Positions 26,078 to 35,221 of a stretch of 64,000 nt of DNA are shown one piece after another. Origin of the DNA: Oecophyllibacter saccharovorans (GTDB lineage: Bacteria; Pseudomonadota; Alphaproteobacteria; Acetobacterales; Acetobacteraceae). A program made the position numbers and the translations under genes. Below the pieces are notes generated by a model. That model saw only the letters and a list, made by a program, of their open reading frames with translations. It had not been told where the DNA came from and did no database searches. Every line of letters begins with the position of its first letter. Position 1 is the first letter of the stretch. The stretch lies in contig NZ_CP038143.1 in assembly GCF_006542375.1 (NCBI RefSeq), positions 868,001-932,000 on the forward strand, read 5' to 3'.

Positions 26078-27538
26078 ATGCCGAAACCGTCTTTTCCCAA
26101 CTCATCTGCCCGGCCCGTTCCTGCCGCCACCTCAGCTCTTCGGGGCCCCGATCGCCGGGTGCCTCGTTTTGTGCAGGGCTCCATTCTGCGCCATGTCATC
26201 ATCATGGCCGGAACGGGAGCGGTCGGACTGATGGCGCTCTTCGTCGTTGATCTGCTGAACTATTATTATATCTCCCATCTGCATGATCCCTCCCTGACAG
26301 CCGCCATCGCCTTTGCCACCTCACTGAACTACGTGCAGAATTCAGTCGCTCTTGGCCTTTCCATCGGTCTGGGTGCAGCAACCGGACGCCTTATCGGTGC
26401 CCGCAGGCATGCACGTGCACGCAAGATCGCTTCGGCTTTCCTCTGCCTCATGGTCACCGTCACGCTGGTCCTGGGGGTCACCACGGCCGTGCTGGCCCAT
26501 CCCCTTCTTGTTCTGCTGGGAGCTCGGGGCGAGGCACTGACCCAGGCGACACGCTTCATGCACATGACCTCTCCCACCCTGACGCTGGTATGCCTGGGCA
26601 TGGCTCTGTCTTCCATGCTGCGGGCCGTCGGCGCAGCCAGCCAGGCCATGCGCGTCACCCTGTCAGGTGCTTTCTGCACCGCGCTCATGGATCCGTTGCT
26701 GATTTTCGGCCTTCACCTCGGGCTCGAAGGCGCTGCGATCAGCACCATTCTGGCACGCCTGGTCATGGCGTTGAGCGGTTTTCTCAACCTGCGCAGCCAT
26801 GATCTGCTGGAATGGCCTTCACGGCGCTTTCTACCGGTGGCAGCCCGCATCGTGGGGGCCATCGCGCTGCCTGCCATCGCCACCAATCTGGCCACGCCCT
26901 GCGGCAATCTCTTCGTCATGCATGCCATGGCACGGTTCGGTCTCAACGCCGTCTCGGGGCAGGCCGTGATCGACCGGCTCATGCCTGTCGCTTTCGCCTT
27001 CGTCTTTGCTCTGACCGGCTCAGTCGGCCCCATCATGGCCCAGAATCTGGGGGCCGGCCTGATCGGACGCGTGCGTGAAGCCTTTCTGTGCACCCTCAAG
27101 CTTACCGCGCTCTGCGTGTGTATCGCCTGGCTGGTGTTCTTTCTGTGCCAGAACCTCATTCTGGTGCAGTTCCAGGTCCAGGGGGCTGGCATCGGCCTGG
27201 TGCGCCTGTTCTGCGACTGGGTGGTGGCCAGTTACATGTTCGTCGGTCTGCTTTTCGTCTCCAACACGGCTTTCAACAATCTGGGACGCCCGTTGTTTTC
27301 AACGGCTTTCAACTGGGGCCGCGCCACGCTGGGCACGATTCCCTTCGTCTCCATCGGCGCTGCCTACGGGCCCAAAGGCGTTATGTTGGGACAGGCTCTG
27401 GGGGTGGTTCTGGTTGGTTCAGCGGCCATGCTCACCGCTCTGGGCGTCATCAATTCCCTGGCGCGCCATCCTGAAAAATGGCGCGGCTCCTCTTCTCCAG
27501 TCAGGCCACGCCGGACCGGACAAGAAGGTAAGGTTTAA
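26078..27538 (+). CDS. MATE-family multidrug/toxin efflux pump
   Basis: A 486-residue inner-membrane protein with about twelve hydrophobic segments in two similar halves, the pattern of MATE (NorM/DinF) antiporters, which expel cationic compounds using Na+ or H+. Blocks such as SLNYVQNSVALGLSIGLGAATGRLIGARRHARAR in the first half and FALTGSVGPIMAQNLGAGLIGRVREAF in the second match the family's repeated helix pair. About 35 residues before the first helix are basic and Pro-rich, and no good ribosome-binding site precedes ATG 26078, so the start could lie downstream. It runs tail to tail with the S9 peptidase gene, 2 bp between stops. Confidence 0.88.
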   Translation: MPKPSFPNSSARPVPAATSALRGPDRRVPRFVQGSILRHVIIMAGTGAVGLMALFVVDLLNYYYISHLHDPSLTAAIAFATSLNYVQNSVALGLSIGLGAATGRLIGARRHARARKIASAFLCLMVTVTLVLGVTTAVLAHPLLVLLGARGEALTQATRFMHMTSPTLTLVCLGMALSSMLRAVGAASQAMRVTLSGAFCTALMDPLLIFGLHLGLEGAAISTILARLVMALSGFLNLRSHDLLEWPSRRFLPVAARIVGAIALPAIATNLATPCGNLFVMHAMARFGLNAVSGQAVIDRLMPVAFAFVFALTGSVGPIMAQNLGAGLIGRVREAFLCTLKLTALCVCIAWLVFFLCQNLILVQFQVQGAGIGLVRLFCDWVVASYMFVGLLFVSNTAFNNLGRPLFSTAFNWGRATLGTIPFVSIGAAYGPKGVMLGQALGVVLVGSAAMLTALGVINSLARHPEKWRGSSSPVRPRRTGQEGKV

Positions 27539-27540
27539 TT

Positions 27541-29799
27541 TCAGCCAGCGCCGTCCGACTCCTGAAACACGCTCTCGTAAAAAGCAAGTTCACGTTGCAG
27601 GGCGTCAGCAAGTGTTTCAGGCGCGCGGAATCCATGGCCTTCATCGGGATAGAGATGCAGCAGGCTGTCAGGCAGGCGCGCATGCAGCGCTTCAGCCTGT
27701 GCCAGAGGCACCACCTTGTCACACTCTCCGTGCAGGAACAGGACAGGCTGGCTGATCCGCTCAGGCCAGCTGAGGGGCGAGCGGGCCAGATAGGTGGCTT
27801 CCCCGGCAGGCCAGGGCGCCACCAGACCGTCAAGGTAGCGCGCTTCGAAACGATGCGTGTCTTCAGCAAGTGCGCGCAGGTCGGTCACACCATACAGCGA
27901 TGTGCCGGCACGAAACAGCGGACCTGCAGCAAGCGCAGCCAGAACCGTCAGCCCGCCGGCACTGCTGCCGCGAATCACGCAGCGCTGCGGGTCGGCCAGG
28001 CCGTGATCGATGGCATACTGCGCAGCTGTCAGGCAATCCTGCACGTCAAGCAGCCCCCAACGCCCGGCCAGTGCCTCACGGTAAGCCCGCCCGAAACCGG
28101 TCGAGCCCCGGTAATTCACCTCCAGAACCGCATAGCCCCGCGTTGTCCACCACTGCACCTTGAACGAGAGCTCCGCCCGCGCCTGGCCTGTGGGGCCGCC
28201 ATGCACGATCACCACCATCGGCGGCGGCTGGCCATTTTCAGCGGCTTGTTTCCCTCCCGGTAACCCTGTGCAGTACGGACCGCGGGCGGGCGGCGTATAG
28301 AAAGCCCGCAATGGACCGGGGCCTTCAGTGACAGGAATCGTCAGCAGGTGCGGGCGGGCCAGATCAGCAGGCGTCAGATTTTGCGGCAACGCCCAGGCCT
28401 GCCTTACTGTATCGACTGTTCCGGTCCTGTTCCCGTGGCCCTCCTCACAAGAAGGAAGCCCCCGAAGAAGTGGGCCCGTCACCACGGCAGGCGGTTGATC
28501 GTCCGGACAGTCGATCCAGGCGAACAGGTCTCCAGTTCCCAGCGGTACCGGCACGCTTTCGGGCTGCCCTAAAATTCCCTGTGCAGGCGACCCCGGCGTC
28601 ATGGCCGGTCGCGCGGGCACGCAAACCTGTTGCCAGTGTCCCCCTGTCCTGGTTCCAGGCGCGGCATGATGCGTGTTGGAGTGCAAGCCGGACGCGGCAT
28701 CTGGCGTAAAGCAGAGAAGTTGCGCCACGCCGTCCTTCAATCCACGGGCTAGCAGCCGCCCGTCAGGCAGCGCCAGACACGTCCTCTGACCGAAAACCCA
28801 GGCAGGCAGCCCGATCTCAGCCGGGGCTGGGGGAAGGAGCAGTCGTTCCCAGCCTGTTTCTGCCTTCAATCGTTCCGGTTGTGTCTCAGATCCCTGCATG
28901 CCGGAACGCCGGAAGACTGTCGGGGTCCAGTGACGCTGGGCTTCCCCCTGATCCGGCTGGCGTTGATCCGTCAACGCATAAAGCGTTTCCCCGTCACCCC
29001 AGAAAGGCTCGATCGTGCTGGTTCCCGTATCCTGCAGCGGCTTCCAGGATGTATTGTCTGTACTGTCCTGAAAACCCTCCTGAGGCCTCCCGTCCAGCAG
29101 CACTGTTCTGGCAGGAATCTTCCCCTGACCCGCAACAAGGTCAGCTACGCAAAGACGCGTGGCCGTCCAGGGCATGAAAGGAAAATCCCATTCCACCCAG
29201 GCCAGAAACCTTCCATCTGGTGAAGGCCTGGGCGACATCATGAAATCCGCTCCCCGGGCAACGACCCTCAAAGTACCTGCTTTCTGTGAAGGAATACTTT
29301 TCTCACCACCCTCCGGCACAGACAAGGCGACGATCTCCATCACGGTCCGAAGAATTTTCCCCTTCGCATCCGTCTCATCACGTTCACAAACGCAGAAAAG
29401 TGTCTCAGATCCGAGCGCCAGATCAGCAAAACGGACACGCGGCTCCGCTGCCACCAGGCATTCCGCCCGCCCCCCTTCAAGACTGCGCCACAACCCGCCT
29501 GTGCGCCTGGTCGTAAAGAACGTTTCCACCCCTTTCCGGCCACGGCGAAAGGTCCATGCGCCGCCGCCATAATGAATGGCACTGCCCACATCGCTTTCAA
29601 GCGGGGTAAGGTCCACGAGACGGCCATCAGGACGCCGAGCAGTAACGACACCGCGGCCCTTTTCTTCAGGACGCCGTTCATGCCAGGCCAGCCATCCCGC
29701 ACCTTCTCCTTCAAGAGAATGCAATTCACTCAGAGAGCGCGAAGGACGCGTCATCAGCTCGGCTGTCAGCCAGGGCTGGAAAGATACAGGGCCGGACAT
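27541..29799 (-). CDS. S9 family peptidase (prolyl-oligopeptidase/dipeptidyl-aminopeptidase type)
   Basis: A 752-residue serine peptidase. The N-terminal two thirds form a beta-propeller-like region (repeated DGRFLAWVEWDFP- and DLFAWIDCP-like blades). The C-terminal alpha/beta hydrolase part has the nucleophile elbow GSSAGG, the catalytic Asp in GECDKVVPL and the His in PDEGHGF, in family order. A segment VVIVHGGPTGQAR forms the oxyanion region. No signal peptide is evident, so it is probably cytosolic and trims short peptides. Relatives in alphaproteobacteria have a similar length. It follows the low-GC glycosyltransferase gene by 42 bp on the same strand, but its composition is like the rest of the chromosome. 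Confidence 0.88.
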   Translation of the reverse strand: MSGPVSFQPWLTAELMTRPSRSLSELHSLEGEGAGWLAWHERRPEEKGRGVVTARRPDGRLVDLTPLESDVGSAIHYGGGAWTFRRGRKGVETFFTTRRTGGLWRSLEGGRAECLVAAEPRVRFADLALGSETLFCVCERDETDAKGKILRTVMEIVALSVPEGGEKSIPSQKAGTLRVVARGADFMMSPRPSPDGRFLAWVEWDFPFMPWTATRLCVADLVAGQGKIPARTVLLDGRPQEGFQDSTDNTSWKPLQDTGTSTIEPFWGDGETLYALTDQRQPDQGEAQRHWTPTVFRRSGMQGSETQPERLKAETGWERLLLPPAPAEIGLPAWVFGQRTCLALPDGRLLARGLKDGVAQLLCFTPDAASGLHSNTHHAAPGTRTGGHWQQVCVPARPAMTPGSPAQGILGQPESVPVPLGTGDLFAWIDCPDDQPPAVVTGPLLRGLPSCEEGHGNRTGTVDTVRQAWALPQNLTPADLARPHLLTIPVTEGPGPLRAFYTPPARGPYCTGLPGGKQAAENGQPPPMVVIVHGGPTGQARAELSFKVQWWTTRGYAVLEVNYRGSTGFGRAYREALAGRWGLLDVQDCLTAAQYAIDHGLADPQRCVIRGSSAGGLTVLAALAAGPLFRAGTSLYGVTDLRALAEDTHRFEARYLDGLVAPWPAGEATYLARSPLSWPERISQPVLFLHGECDKVVPLAQAEALHARLPDSLLHLYPDEGHGFRAPETLADALQRELAFYESVFQESDGAG

Positions 29800-29841
29800 G
29801 AAATTTCCTTTCAGGCCCTGTTCAGTTCTAGCGGCCTTCTT

Positions 29842-31377
29842 TTACAGTGCATTCCACAACTGTCCGGGCACGCAACGAGAAACCTCCTCCTGTACAGAAG
29901 GAGAAACTGAATAAAGAACACGCATGAAATCAGCATTCTCCGGCACCTCATCGAGACTTTGAAGCCAGACCAGAATATCCCGAAAGCTCGTGGTGCCATC
30001 CGGCACGAAAGGCAATGCCGGCTGAGCCGCGCTCAGGGAGGGCTGCAGGACAAGCTCCAGATGAACCTGCTCCCATTCCTGCGCAACATGGCGATTCGTC
30101 TCTACCTTGCCAAGCTCATCAACAGGTGGATGAAAAGCCATAAAAGCACCCGTCATTGGATTTGACAGCACCATGCTGTCCTGCTGTCCAGCCTTGAGCC
30201 GATAGACCAGTTTCCGTGCCAGTCGATCATCAAAAGGAATACGGAGGATATGATCCGTCTGCCCGGGAATAAAAAGCGTAATCAGATCCGGCGTCTCATC
30301 ATGAATACTGCCATAAAGCGGGATGAATCCTCGCTCTGCTGCGACTTCTTCGGACGCCTGAAGAACTTTTCCGGCTTCCGGCGAGTAATAAAGATAAAGA
30401 CCGAAATACCCTCTCAACCTGTAGATCCGGGCACTGTTCATAGGCGTAGTCTTCAAGAATGCAGGAGTGAGCGCTTTCTCTTCAGGCCTTTCATCAGTAT
30501 CTGCGTCACCGATCGGGCAAAATCCGTCTTTCAACTTTCCAACTGCCTGCCGGATCGCTTCCTCGTAAATCTTTCCCAAAGGCGCATCCATCTTCGGAAG
30601 TAATCTGTGAGGTCCATAGTCCGTCACATCGTTGCGGTTGAAATGATCCCAGTAACCTATGGAATCAGACAGATCCGCGTTGAGACGCCTTTTAATCCGC
30701 TGAATATAATGCTCCATGCTGCGGCAGATATAATGCAGGACAAAACCGTCCGTCCATTCGATATCCTGAACAGCATTAGCGCTGCTGACATAACGTCCGC
30801 TTGGACGCACGTAACGCTCCGTGGCTACATCAAACCAATGTGGATTGACATATTCATCGCCCATCTTCTCCGGACGCACGAAGCTCTTGACCAATCCGTT
30901 ATCACCCAGAGCCTCGGTCGAATGCTGGGGGAAAGCTTCCACTGTTGTAACATGCGGCCTTATAACACGATTGGCACTCCCCTGGATGCGCCAGGAAAAG
31001 GCAATGCCATCCGCGTGGTCAAAATGCTTCAGAAACTCAGGTAGACTGTCATAATGAGGTAAATAGATATATTCATCCCCATCCAGAAAACCGATCCAGT
31101 CGAACTCTCCTTTGCTTTCTTCTGCAGCCTGCATAAAACTGTCACGCTGACGCCAATAGAAGTCCGGCTGAATAAGTGGATCTGTCCGAAAAAGTCGGAT
31201 GTCGTAATGTTTGGCTGCCGCCTGGAGAAGTTCCCACGTTCCATCTGAGGAATGATCATCAAAGACAAAGAATGTCTTCACGCCCAGAGCGAGATGCCAA
31301 GCAATCCAGCCCGCAATATCTGAAAACTCATTTTTAACAAACGAAGCGACGGCAATATTCAGACTCTCGGCACTCAT
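29842..31377 (-). CDS. Glycosyltransferase, family 2/92-like, low-GC gene
   Basis: A 511-residue protein. Its first 230 residues match the glycosyltransferase family 92 / GT2-like group: VASFVKNEFSDIAGWIAWHLALGV, FFVFDDHSSDGTWELL, and the metal-binding WIGFLDGDEYIYLP (DxD-type), then EWTDGFVLHYICRSMEHY. Such enzymes add sugars to cell-surface glycans; donor and acceptor are unknown. The remaining 250 residues have no feature I can name. The DNA here is clearly less GC-rich than its surroundings (counts on sample lines give about 45-53%), and the upstream gap is very AT-rich, which suggests horizontal acquisition. No membrane segment is seen. Confidence 0.78.
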   Translation of the reverse strand: MSAESLNIAVASFVKNEFSDIAGWIAWHLALGVKTFFVFDDHSSDGTWELLQAAAKHYDIRLFRTDPLIQPDFYWRQRDSFMQAAEESKGEFDWIGFLDGDEYIYLPHYDSLPEFLKHFDHADGIAFSWRIQGSANRVIRPHVTTVEAFPQHSTEALGDNGLVKSFVRPEKMGDEYVNPHWFDVATERYVRPSGRYVSSANAVQDIEWTDGFVLHYICRSMEHYIQRIKRRLNADLSDSIGYWDHFNRNDVTDYGPHRLLPKMDAPLGKIYEEAIRQAVGKLKDGFCPIGDADTDERPEEKALTPAFLKTTPMNSARIYRLRGYFGLYLYYSPEAGKVLQASEEVAAERGFIPLYGSIHDETPDLITLFIPGQTDHILRIPFDDRLARKLVYRLKAGQQDSMVLSNPMTGAFMAFHPPVDELGKVETNRHVAQEWEQVHLELVLQPSLSAAQPALPFVPDGTTSFRDILVWLQSLDEVPENADFMRVLYSVSPSVQEEVSRCVPGQLWNAL

Positions 31378-31653
31378 TGAAGCGGCTTTCTCAATTCATG
31401 AAATAAATATGATAATTTTCATAATTTTTACCATGTTCGCATGGTGAAGACCACATACCGCCTCATCTGCCTGAAGGCCTCTTAAAAAGAAAGGCTACAT
31501 TTCATAAGCTTTCCTTCATTATGGCTGCCAGAGCATGAGAATTCATCATTTCTGCCATATTTGTTTTGATCTTGAAGGCAAAGAGAAGACAGAGAATTGA
31601 AATCGTCTGAGTTATAATAGGGTCATTGTGATCCTGTCTCACTCAGATCATGA
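31378..31653. other. AT-rich intergenic region between divergent genes
   Basis: 276 bp holding the start regions of the low-GC glycosyltransferase (leftward) and the DedA gene (rightward). It includes an AT-rich stretch at 31393-31430 with TATGATAATTTTCATA and a perfect hairpin ACCATG-TTCG-CATGGT at 31430-31445 whose stem extends with G-T pairs. No gene is seen. Confidence 0.5.
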
Positions 31654-32412
31654 ATGCTATGGTTATTTTCCTTCTCTCCACCCATTTCCTCCCGAAACAG
31701 GAGCCGCCTTCTGGAACACGTTTCTGCCTTTCTGGAACATCTCCCTCCTGATTATGCGTATCTGCTGCTGTTCCTCATCATCATGCTTGAAAGCATGGGT
31801 TTGCCGCTGCCTGCTGAAAGCCTGCTGGTTCTCTGCTCGCTTTACGCTGCCCATACCCACAGGCTGGATATCTGGGCCATCATGGCAGCCGGGTGCCTGG
31901 GGGCCATGGCAGGCGATAATTTCGGCTATCTGATCGGGCATTTCTGGGGGCGCAAGCTGCTTGAAAAGCATGGGCCCAAGGTCGGTATCAGCCGCAACCG
32001 GCTCATCCTGGGAGAATACCTGGCCAAGCGTTTCGGTGGCTGGGCGGTATTGTTCGGCCGTTTTGTAGCCATAATGCGTCTGTTCATCGCCATTCTGGCC
32101 GGCGCGACGCGCATGCCGTGGCACATCTTTCTCTTCTTCAACGCTGCCGGCGCGATTCTCTGGGCAGGGGGTTATTCCCTCATCACCTATCAGGTCGGCA
32201 AGGAAATCGAGAAGCTCACCGGGCCGATCGGCATCGTTCTGGGCTGTTTGGTGGTCATCGGGGCCATTGCGGCGATACTGGCCCTCAGACGCAATGAACG
32301 CCATCTTATGGCCTTGGCGCTGGCCGATGCCCGCCAAGGCGAGCTGCTCGTGCCGGGAATGCCTGAATCGACAGCGGGAAAAGCTATCGACCAAAGCAAG
32401 AAAGCCGATTGA
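31654..32412 (+). CDS. DedA-family membrane protein
   Basis: A 252-residue inner-membrane protein of the DedA (SNARE-associated/VTT) superfamily; members flip undecaprenyl phosphate or phospholipids and affect envelope homeostasis. The first re-entrant block LIIMLESMGLPLPAESLLVL and the second FGRFVAIMRLFIAILAGATRMPWHIFLFFNAAGAILWA carry the family's conserved Glu, Pro and Arg residues. It has four or five hydrophobic segments and a hydrophilic C-terminal tail of about 35 residues. ATG at 31654 is used, but the first 20 residues look poorly conserved. It runs tail to tail with hemJ, 16 bp between stops. Confidence 0.87.
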   Translation: MLWLFSFSPPISSRNRSRLLEHVSAFLEHLPPDYAYLLLFLIIMLESMGLPLPAESLLVLCSLYAAHTHRLDIWAIMAAGCLGAMAGDNFGYLIGHFWGRKLLEKHGPKVGISRNRLILGEYLAKRFGGWAVLFGRFVAIMRLFIAILAGATRMPWHIFLFFNAAGAILWAGGYSLITYQVGKEIEKLTGPIGIVLGCLVVIGAIAAILALRRNERHLMALALADARQGELLVPGMPESTAGKAIDQSKKAD

Positions 32413-32428
32413 AAAGCTGCCTTCGCTC

Positions 32429-32875
32429 TCAGGGCCGTACGACGATCATGATGACAATCACCATCATCAGCAGGGTCGGTACTTCATTGGCGATGCGGTA
32501 GAAACGCTCGCTGTGGGTATTGTCGTCCCTGGCGAAAGCCCGTTGCCAGCGACCGCACATGCCCTGAAAACCAAAAAGAAAAACCAGGGCGATGAGCTTT
32601 GTCCACCACCAGGCCGCGTGCCAGTCCACCACACCCGGCAGCGCTGCCATGCAGGCGCCCGTCAGAAAAGTCACGATCATGGCAGGAAGCATGATCTGGT
32701 GCAGCAGGCGCCATTCCATCAGGGTGAGGCGTGCATATTCCTCGGTCCCCGGTCTGACCTGTGTGTGATAGACGAACAGGCGCGGCAGATAGAACAGCCC
32801 AGCCATCCACGAGATGAAGGCCATGACGTGCAGGGCCAGGATCCAGCTGAGATGCGTGACAAGAAATGCCGTCAT
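32429..32875 (-). CDS. hemJ: Protoporphyrinogen IX oxidase HemJ
   Basis: A 148-residue membrane protein of the UPF0093/HemJ family, which oxidises protoporphyrinogen IX to protoporphyrin IX, the second-last step of haem synthesis in most alphaproteobacteria. Four hydrophobic helices are visible. The conserved His of LHVMAFISWMAGLFYLPRLFVYH and the Lys of WWWTKLIALVFL match the residues shown to matter in family members. It sits near hemE, as in many relatives, 114 bp downstream of the HAD gene on the same strand. Confidence 0.93.
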   Translation of the reverse strand: MTAFLVTHLSWILALHVMAFISWMAGLFYLPRLFVYHTQVRPGTEEYARLTLMEWRLLHQIMLPAMIVTFLTGACMAALPGVVDWHAAWWWTKLIALVFLFGFQGMCGRWQRAFARDDNTHSERFYRIANEVPTLLMMVIVIMIVVRP

Positions 32876-32989
32876 TGTTTCGCTCCAGTGCCGGACTGCC
32901 GCAGGATCAGACAGGTGACACTCTGTCGCAGGCCGGAAAACGTGAAATCATCCGCTCGCCTAGCAGAAACCCCTTCCCGGGTCAGCCTG

Positions 32990-33733
32990 TTAATTCACCT
33001 TTCCGAACGATGCATCCGGCGCCAGGCGCGCACGGATGAGGGGCAACGCTTCAGACAGGCTGGGGATGCGCTGGAAATGCGGTGCAGGCCACCAGGGGGG
33101 AAGCTTCCGGCCTTCAGGACGCAGCAGCAGGCAGGACATGCCGGCCTTCAGTGCCGCTTCCGCCCCGGCATCGCTGTCTTCAATCACCACGCAGCGTTCA
33201 GGTGGCACGCCGGCGGCCCGGGCGGCCTGCTCATAGACAAACGGTGAGGGTTTGGGGTGGCCGAGCGCTGTCGCTGAATGAATGTTGCCAGGCGGGAAGT
33301 AACGCTCCATATCCGCATGCCTGAACTTCATCTCCATTTCATGCGGCAGGGAATTCGAGCCGACACGCATCGGCACTTTCAGCGCCTGCAGCCCTGCCAG
33401 CAGATCAAGCGCACCTGCTATGGGCGGAGGCGGGGTCAGGTGCATCCGGTCTTCCAAGGCCTGATCACGCGCACGGATGGTTTCAGGAGCAAGCTTGCGG
33501 CCGAGTTTTTCTTGCAGAATCTCAACCACCTGCGGCGATGCCAGACCCAGAAACGTGTCATGCGCTTCCTGCGGCGTCATGGCCAGGCCCAGCTTGCTGA
33601 CGAAAGCCGAGGTGGCTTCAGCACCGATGCGCTCGCTGTCGACAAGCACACCGTCGCAATCGAAAATGACCAGCTCAAGACCCGGGCGCAGGGCATTTTC
33701 ACGGTCATGCTCTCTCTCAGACAAGGTAATCAC
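32990..33733 (-). CDS. HAD-family hydrolase (phosphoglucomutase/phosphatase type)
   Basis: A 247-residue haloacid-dehalogenase phosphatase with an inserted helical cap. Motif I is FDCDGVLVDSE with the nucleophile Asp, motif II lies in MRVGSNSLPHE, motif III around HPKPSPFVYEQA, and motif IV is VIEDSDAGAEAALKAGM. The pattern is closest to beta-phosphoglucomutase or phosphoglycolate-phosphatase-like enzymes of subfamily I; the substrate is unknown. It starts with GTG at 33733, overlapping the hemE stop by 4 bp (GTGA), so it is translated in coupling with hemE. This could mean a housekeeping role, such as damage repair of phosphorylated metabolites. Confidence 0.88.
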   Translation of the reverse strand: MITLSEREHDRENALRPGLELVIFDCDGVLVDSERIGAEATSAFVSKLGLAMTPQEAHDTFLGLASPQVVEILQEKLGRKLAPETIRARDQALEDRMHLTPPPPIAGALDLLAGLQALKVPMRVGSNSLPHEMEMKFRHADMERYFPPGNIHSATALGHPKPSPFVYEQAARAAGVPPERCVVIEDSDAGAEAALKAGMSCLLLRPEGRKLPPWWPAPHFQRIPSLSEALPLIRARLAPDASFGKVN

Positions 33734-34812
33734 ACGTCTCTTACCGTTTCTACCAGGAGGGCCACATTTTCAGGCGGCGTATGCTGCATGACCCCATGGC
33801 CGAGATTGAAGACATGGGCCCGGCCACGCAATGAATCACGGATGCGACGGGCTTGCCGAACCAGTTCCGGCCCTCCGTTGAAAAGCACCATCGGATCGAG
33901 ATTGCCCTGCAGCGTAACTGTATCCGGCACCATGGGGGCCATGGTAGCAGGATCACTCACCGTATCGAGCGCCAGCGCATTCACTTTCGTGCGAGAGGCG
34001 TATTCCGGCGCCATCACGCCTGACAGGCGCGGAAAACCGATAACGGGGATATGGGGATGGGAGTGTTTCAGCGCTTCCCTGATCTGATGCGTCGGCGCGA
34101 TGACATAGCGCCGGAAGGCCTCAGGCGGCAGGATGCCCGACCATGAATCGAACAGCATCACCGCTTCAGCCCCCGCCTCGATCTGGCCGCGCAGCATCTC
34201 GATGGTGGCGCGGGTCAGCATGTTGATCAGGCGATCGTAAAGTTCGGGCGCCTGAAGCATCATGCGCCGCGTCTGGGCAAAATCCCGCGAGCCACCCCCT
34301 TCCACCATGTAGCAGGAAACGGTGAATGGACTGCCTGCGAAGCCCAGCAGAGTGGTGGCTTCCGGCAATTCGCAGCGTAAGCGGCGCAGCGCTTCGCGTA
34401 CCGGGGCCACTGCTTCCATGACGCGGCTTTCATTCAGCCGCTCCAGATCGGCTTCGGAACGCACCGGCTCCAGCACAGGGCCGCGGCCTTCGATGAATTC
34501 AAGCGACTGGCCCAGCGCCCAGGGCAGAATCAGGATATCTGAAAACAGAATGGCGCCATCCATGCCGTAGCGGCGGATCGGCTGCAGGGTCAGTTCAACA
34601 GCCATGTCAGGCGTCAGGCAGCGCGTCAGGAAGTCGGCCCTGGCCCTCATTTCCCGGAATTCCGGCAGGTATCGCCCGGCCTGGCGCATGAGCCAGAGCG
34701 GTGGCGGCCACAGGGCTTCTCCGTTAAGGACCCGCAGCAGCGGTTTGGAAGCAGACATCCTGGTGTGAGGGGCGTGAGGGGCGGGCTGCCGGGAAGAGTT
34801 TTGCACTGTCAT
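33730..34812 (-). CDS. hemE: Uroporphyrinogen decarboxylase HemE
   Basis: A 360-residue enzyme that removes four carboxyl groups from uroporphyrinogen III to give coproporphyrinogen III. The signature PLWLMRQAGRYLPEF is present (its Arg residues bind the substrate carboxylates), as is the second family pattern GFAGSPFTVSCYMVEGGG. ATG at 34812 is used; a GTG three codons upstream and an ATG at 34758 are alternatives, and none has a strong ribosome-binding site. Residues before KPLLRVLNGE are probably a short variable leader. The 5' side faces the proposed origin; in Caulobacter the origin also adjoins hemE. Confidence 0.95.
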   Translation of the reverse strand: MTVQNSSRQPAPHAPHTRMSASKPLLRVLNGEALWPPPLWLMRQAGRYLPEFREMRARADFLTRCLTPDMAVELTLQPIRRYGMDGAILFSDILILPWALGQSLEFIEGRGPVLEPVRSEADLERLNESRVMEAVAPVREALRRLRCELPEATTLLGFAGSPFTVSCYMVEGGGSRDFAQTRRMMLQAPELYDRLINMLTRATIEMLRGQIEAGAEAVMLFDSWSGILPPEAFRRYVIAPTHQIREALKHSHPHIPVIGFPRLSGVMAPEYASRTKVNALALDTVSDPATMAPMVPDTVTLQGNLDPMVLFNGGPELVRQARRIRDSLRGRAHVFNLGHGVMQHTPPENVALLVETVRDV

Positions 34813-35221
34813 GCCGAACACTAATCATGAAAAGAAAAAGAAAGATATCCTGTCGGGGTTAAGGATGCCTGTGGATATCGGGGTACCCGGCTTTCAGAAA
34901 ATGTACCCCATTTTATTCACACTGTGTACAACTCCCGCGACCAGCCTTTTCAAGGGCTGCAGGAAACTATCCAGATTTTTCCACAAATGGCCTGTGTACA
35001 ATCCACCTTCCGTGACACTGTACGCATTCATCCCCGGTACTCAGGTCGCCGGCCCTTTGATGAACGTACAATCCCCATGTACCCCATGTATCCCGTATGC
35101 CTTCCGCTAAGGTGAGGTCGTGTGTTCAGGGGAGTCCGGCAATCAGTTCCGGTTACCGGGACTCGGGTTTTTAATGAACGGCTTTCTTTCGCCCGCTGAA
35201 TGTCCAGGAGGTCTGCGTTTC
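34813..35221. other. oriC: Putative chromosomal replication origin (oriC) between hemE and maf
   Basis: A 409-bp non-coding gap between divergent hemE and maf. DnaA-box-like 9-mers seen: TTATTCACA at 34913-34921 (full match to TTATNCACA); TGTGGATAT at 34870-34878 (one mismatch on the other strand); TTTTCCACA at 34977-34985 (one mismatch); TGTGTACAA at 34923-34931 and 34993-35001 (one mismatch, other strand). GTAC occurs eight times, at 34883, 34903, 34926, 34996, 35020, 35037, 35066 and 35079. ATGTACCCCAT is repeated exactly at 34901 and 35077, and GTACAATCC at 34996 and 35066. The left edge (34823-34850) is A-rich and could be the unwinding element. The location matches the Caulobacter-type hemE origin, and parS sites lie on both sides. 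dnaA is not in the window. Confidence 0.6.

Noticed and set aside
31430-31445. ACCATG-TTCG-CATGGT hairpin as intrinsic terminator
   Set aside because: It lies between two divergent genes, so nothing is there to end, and the T-run precedes rather than follows the stem on the plus strand.
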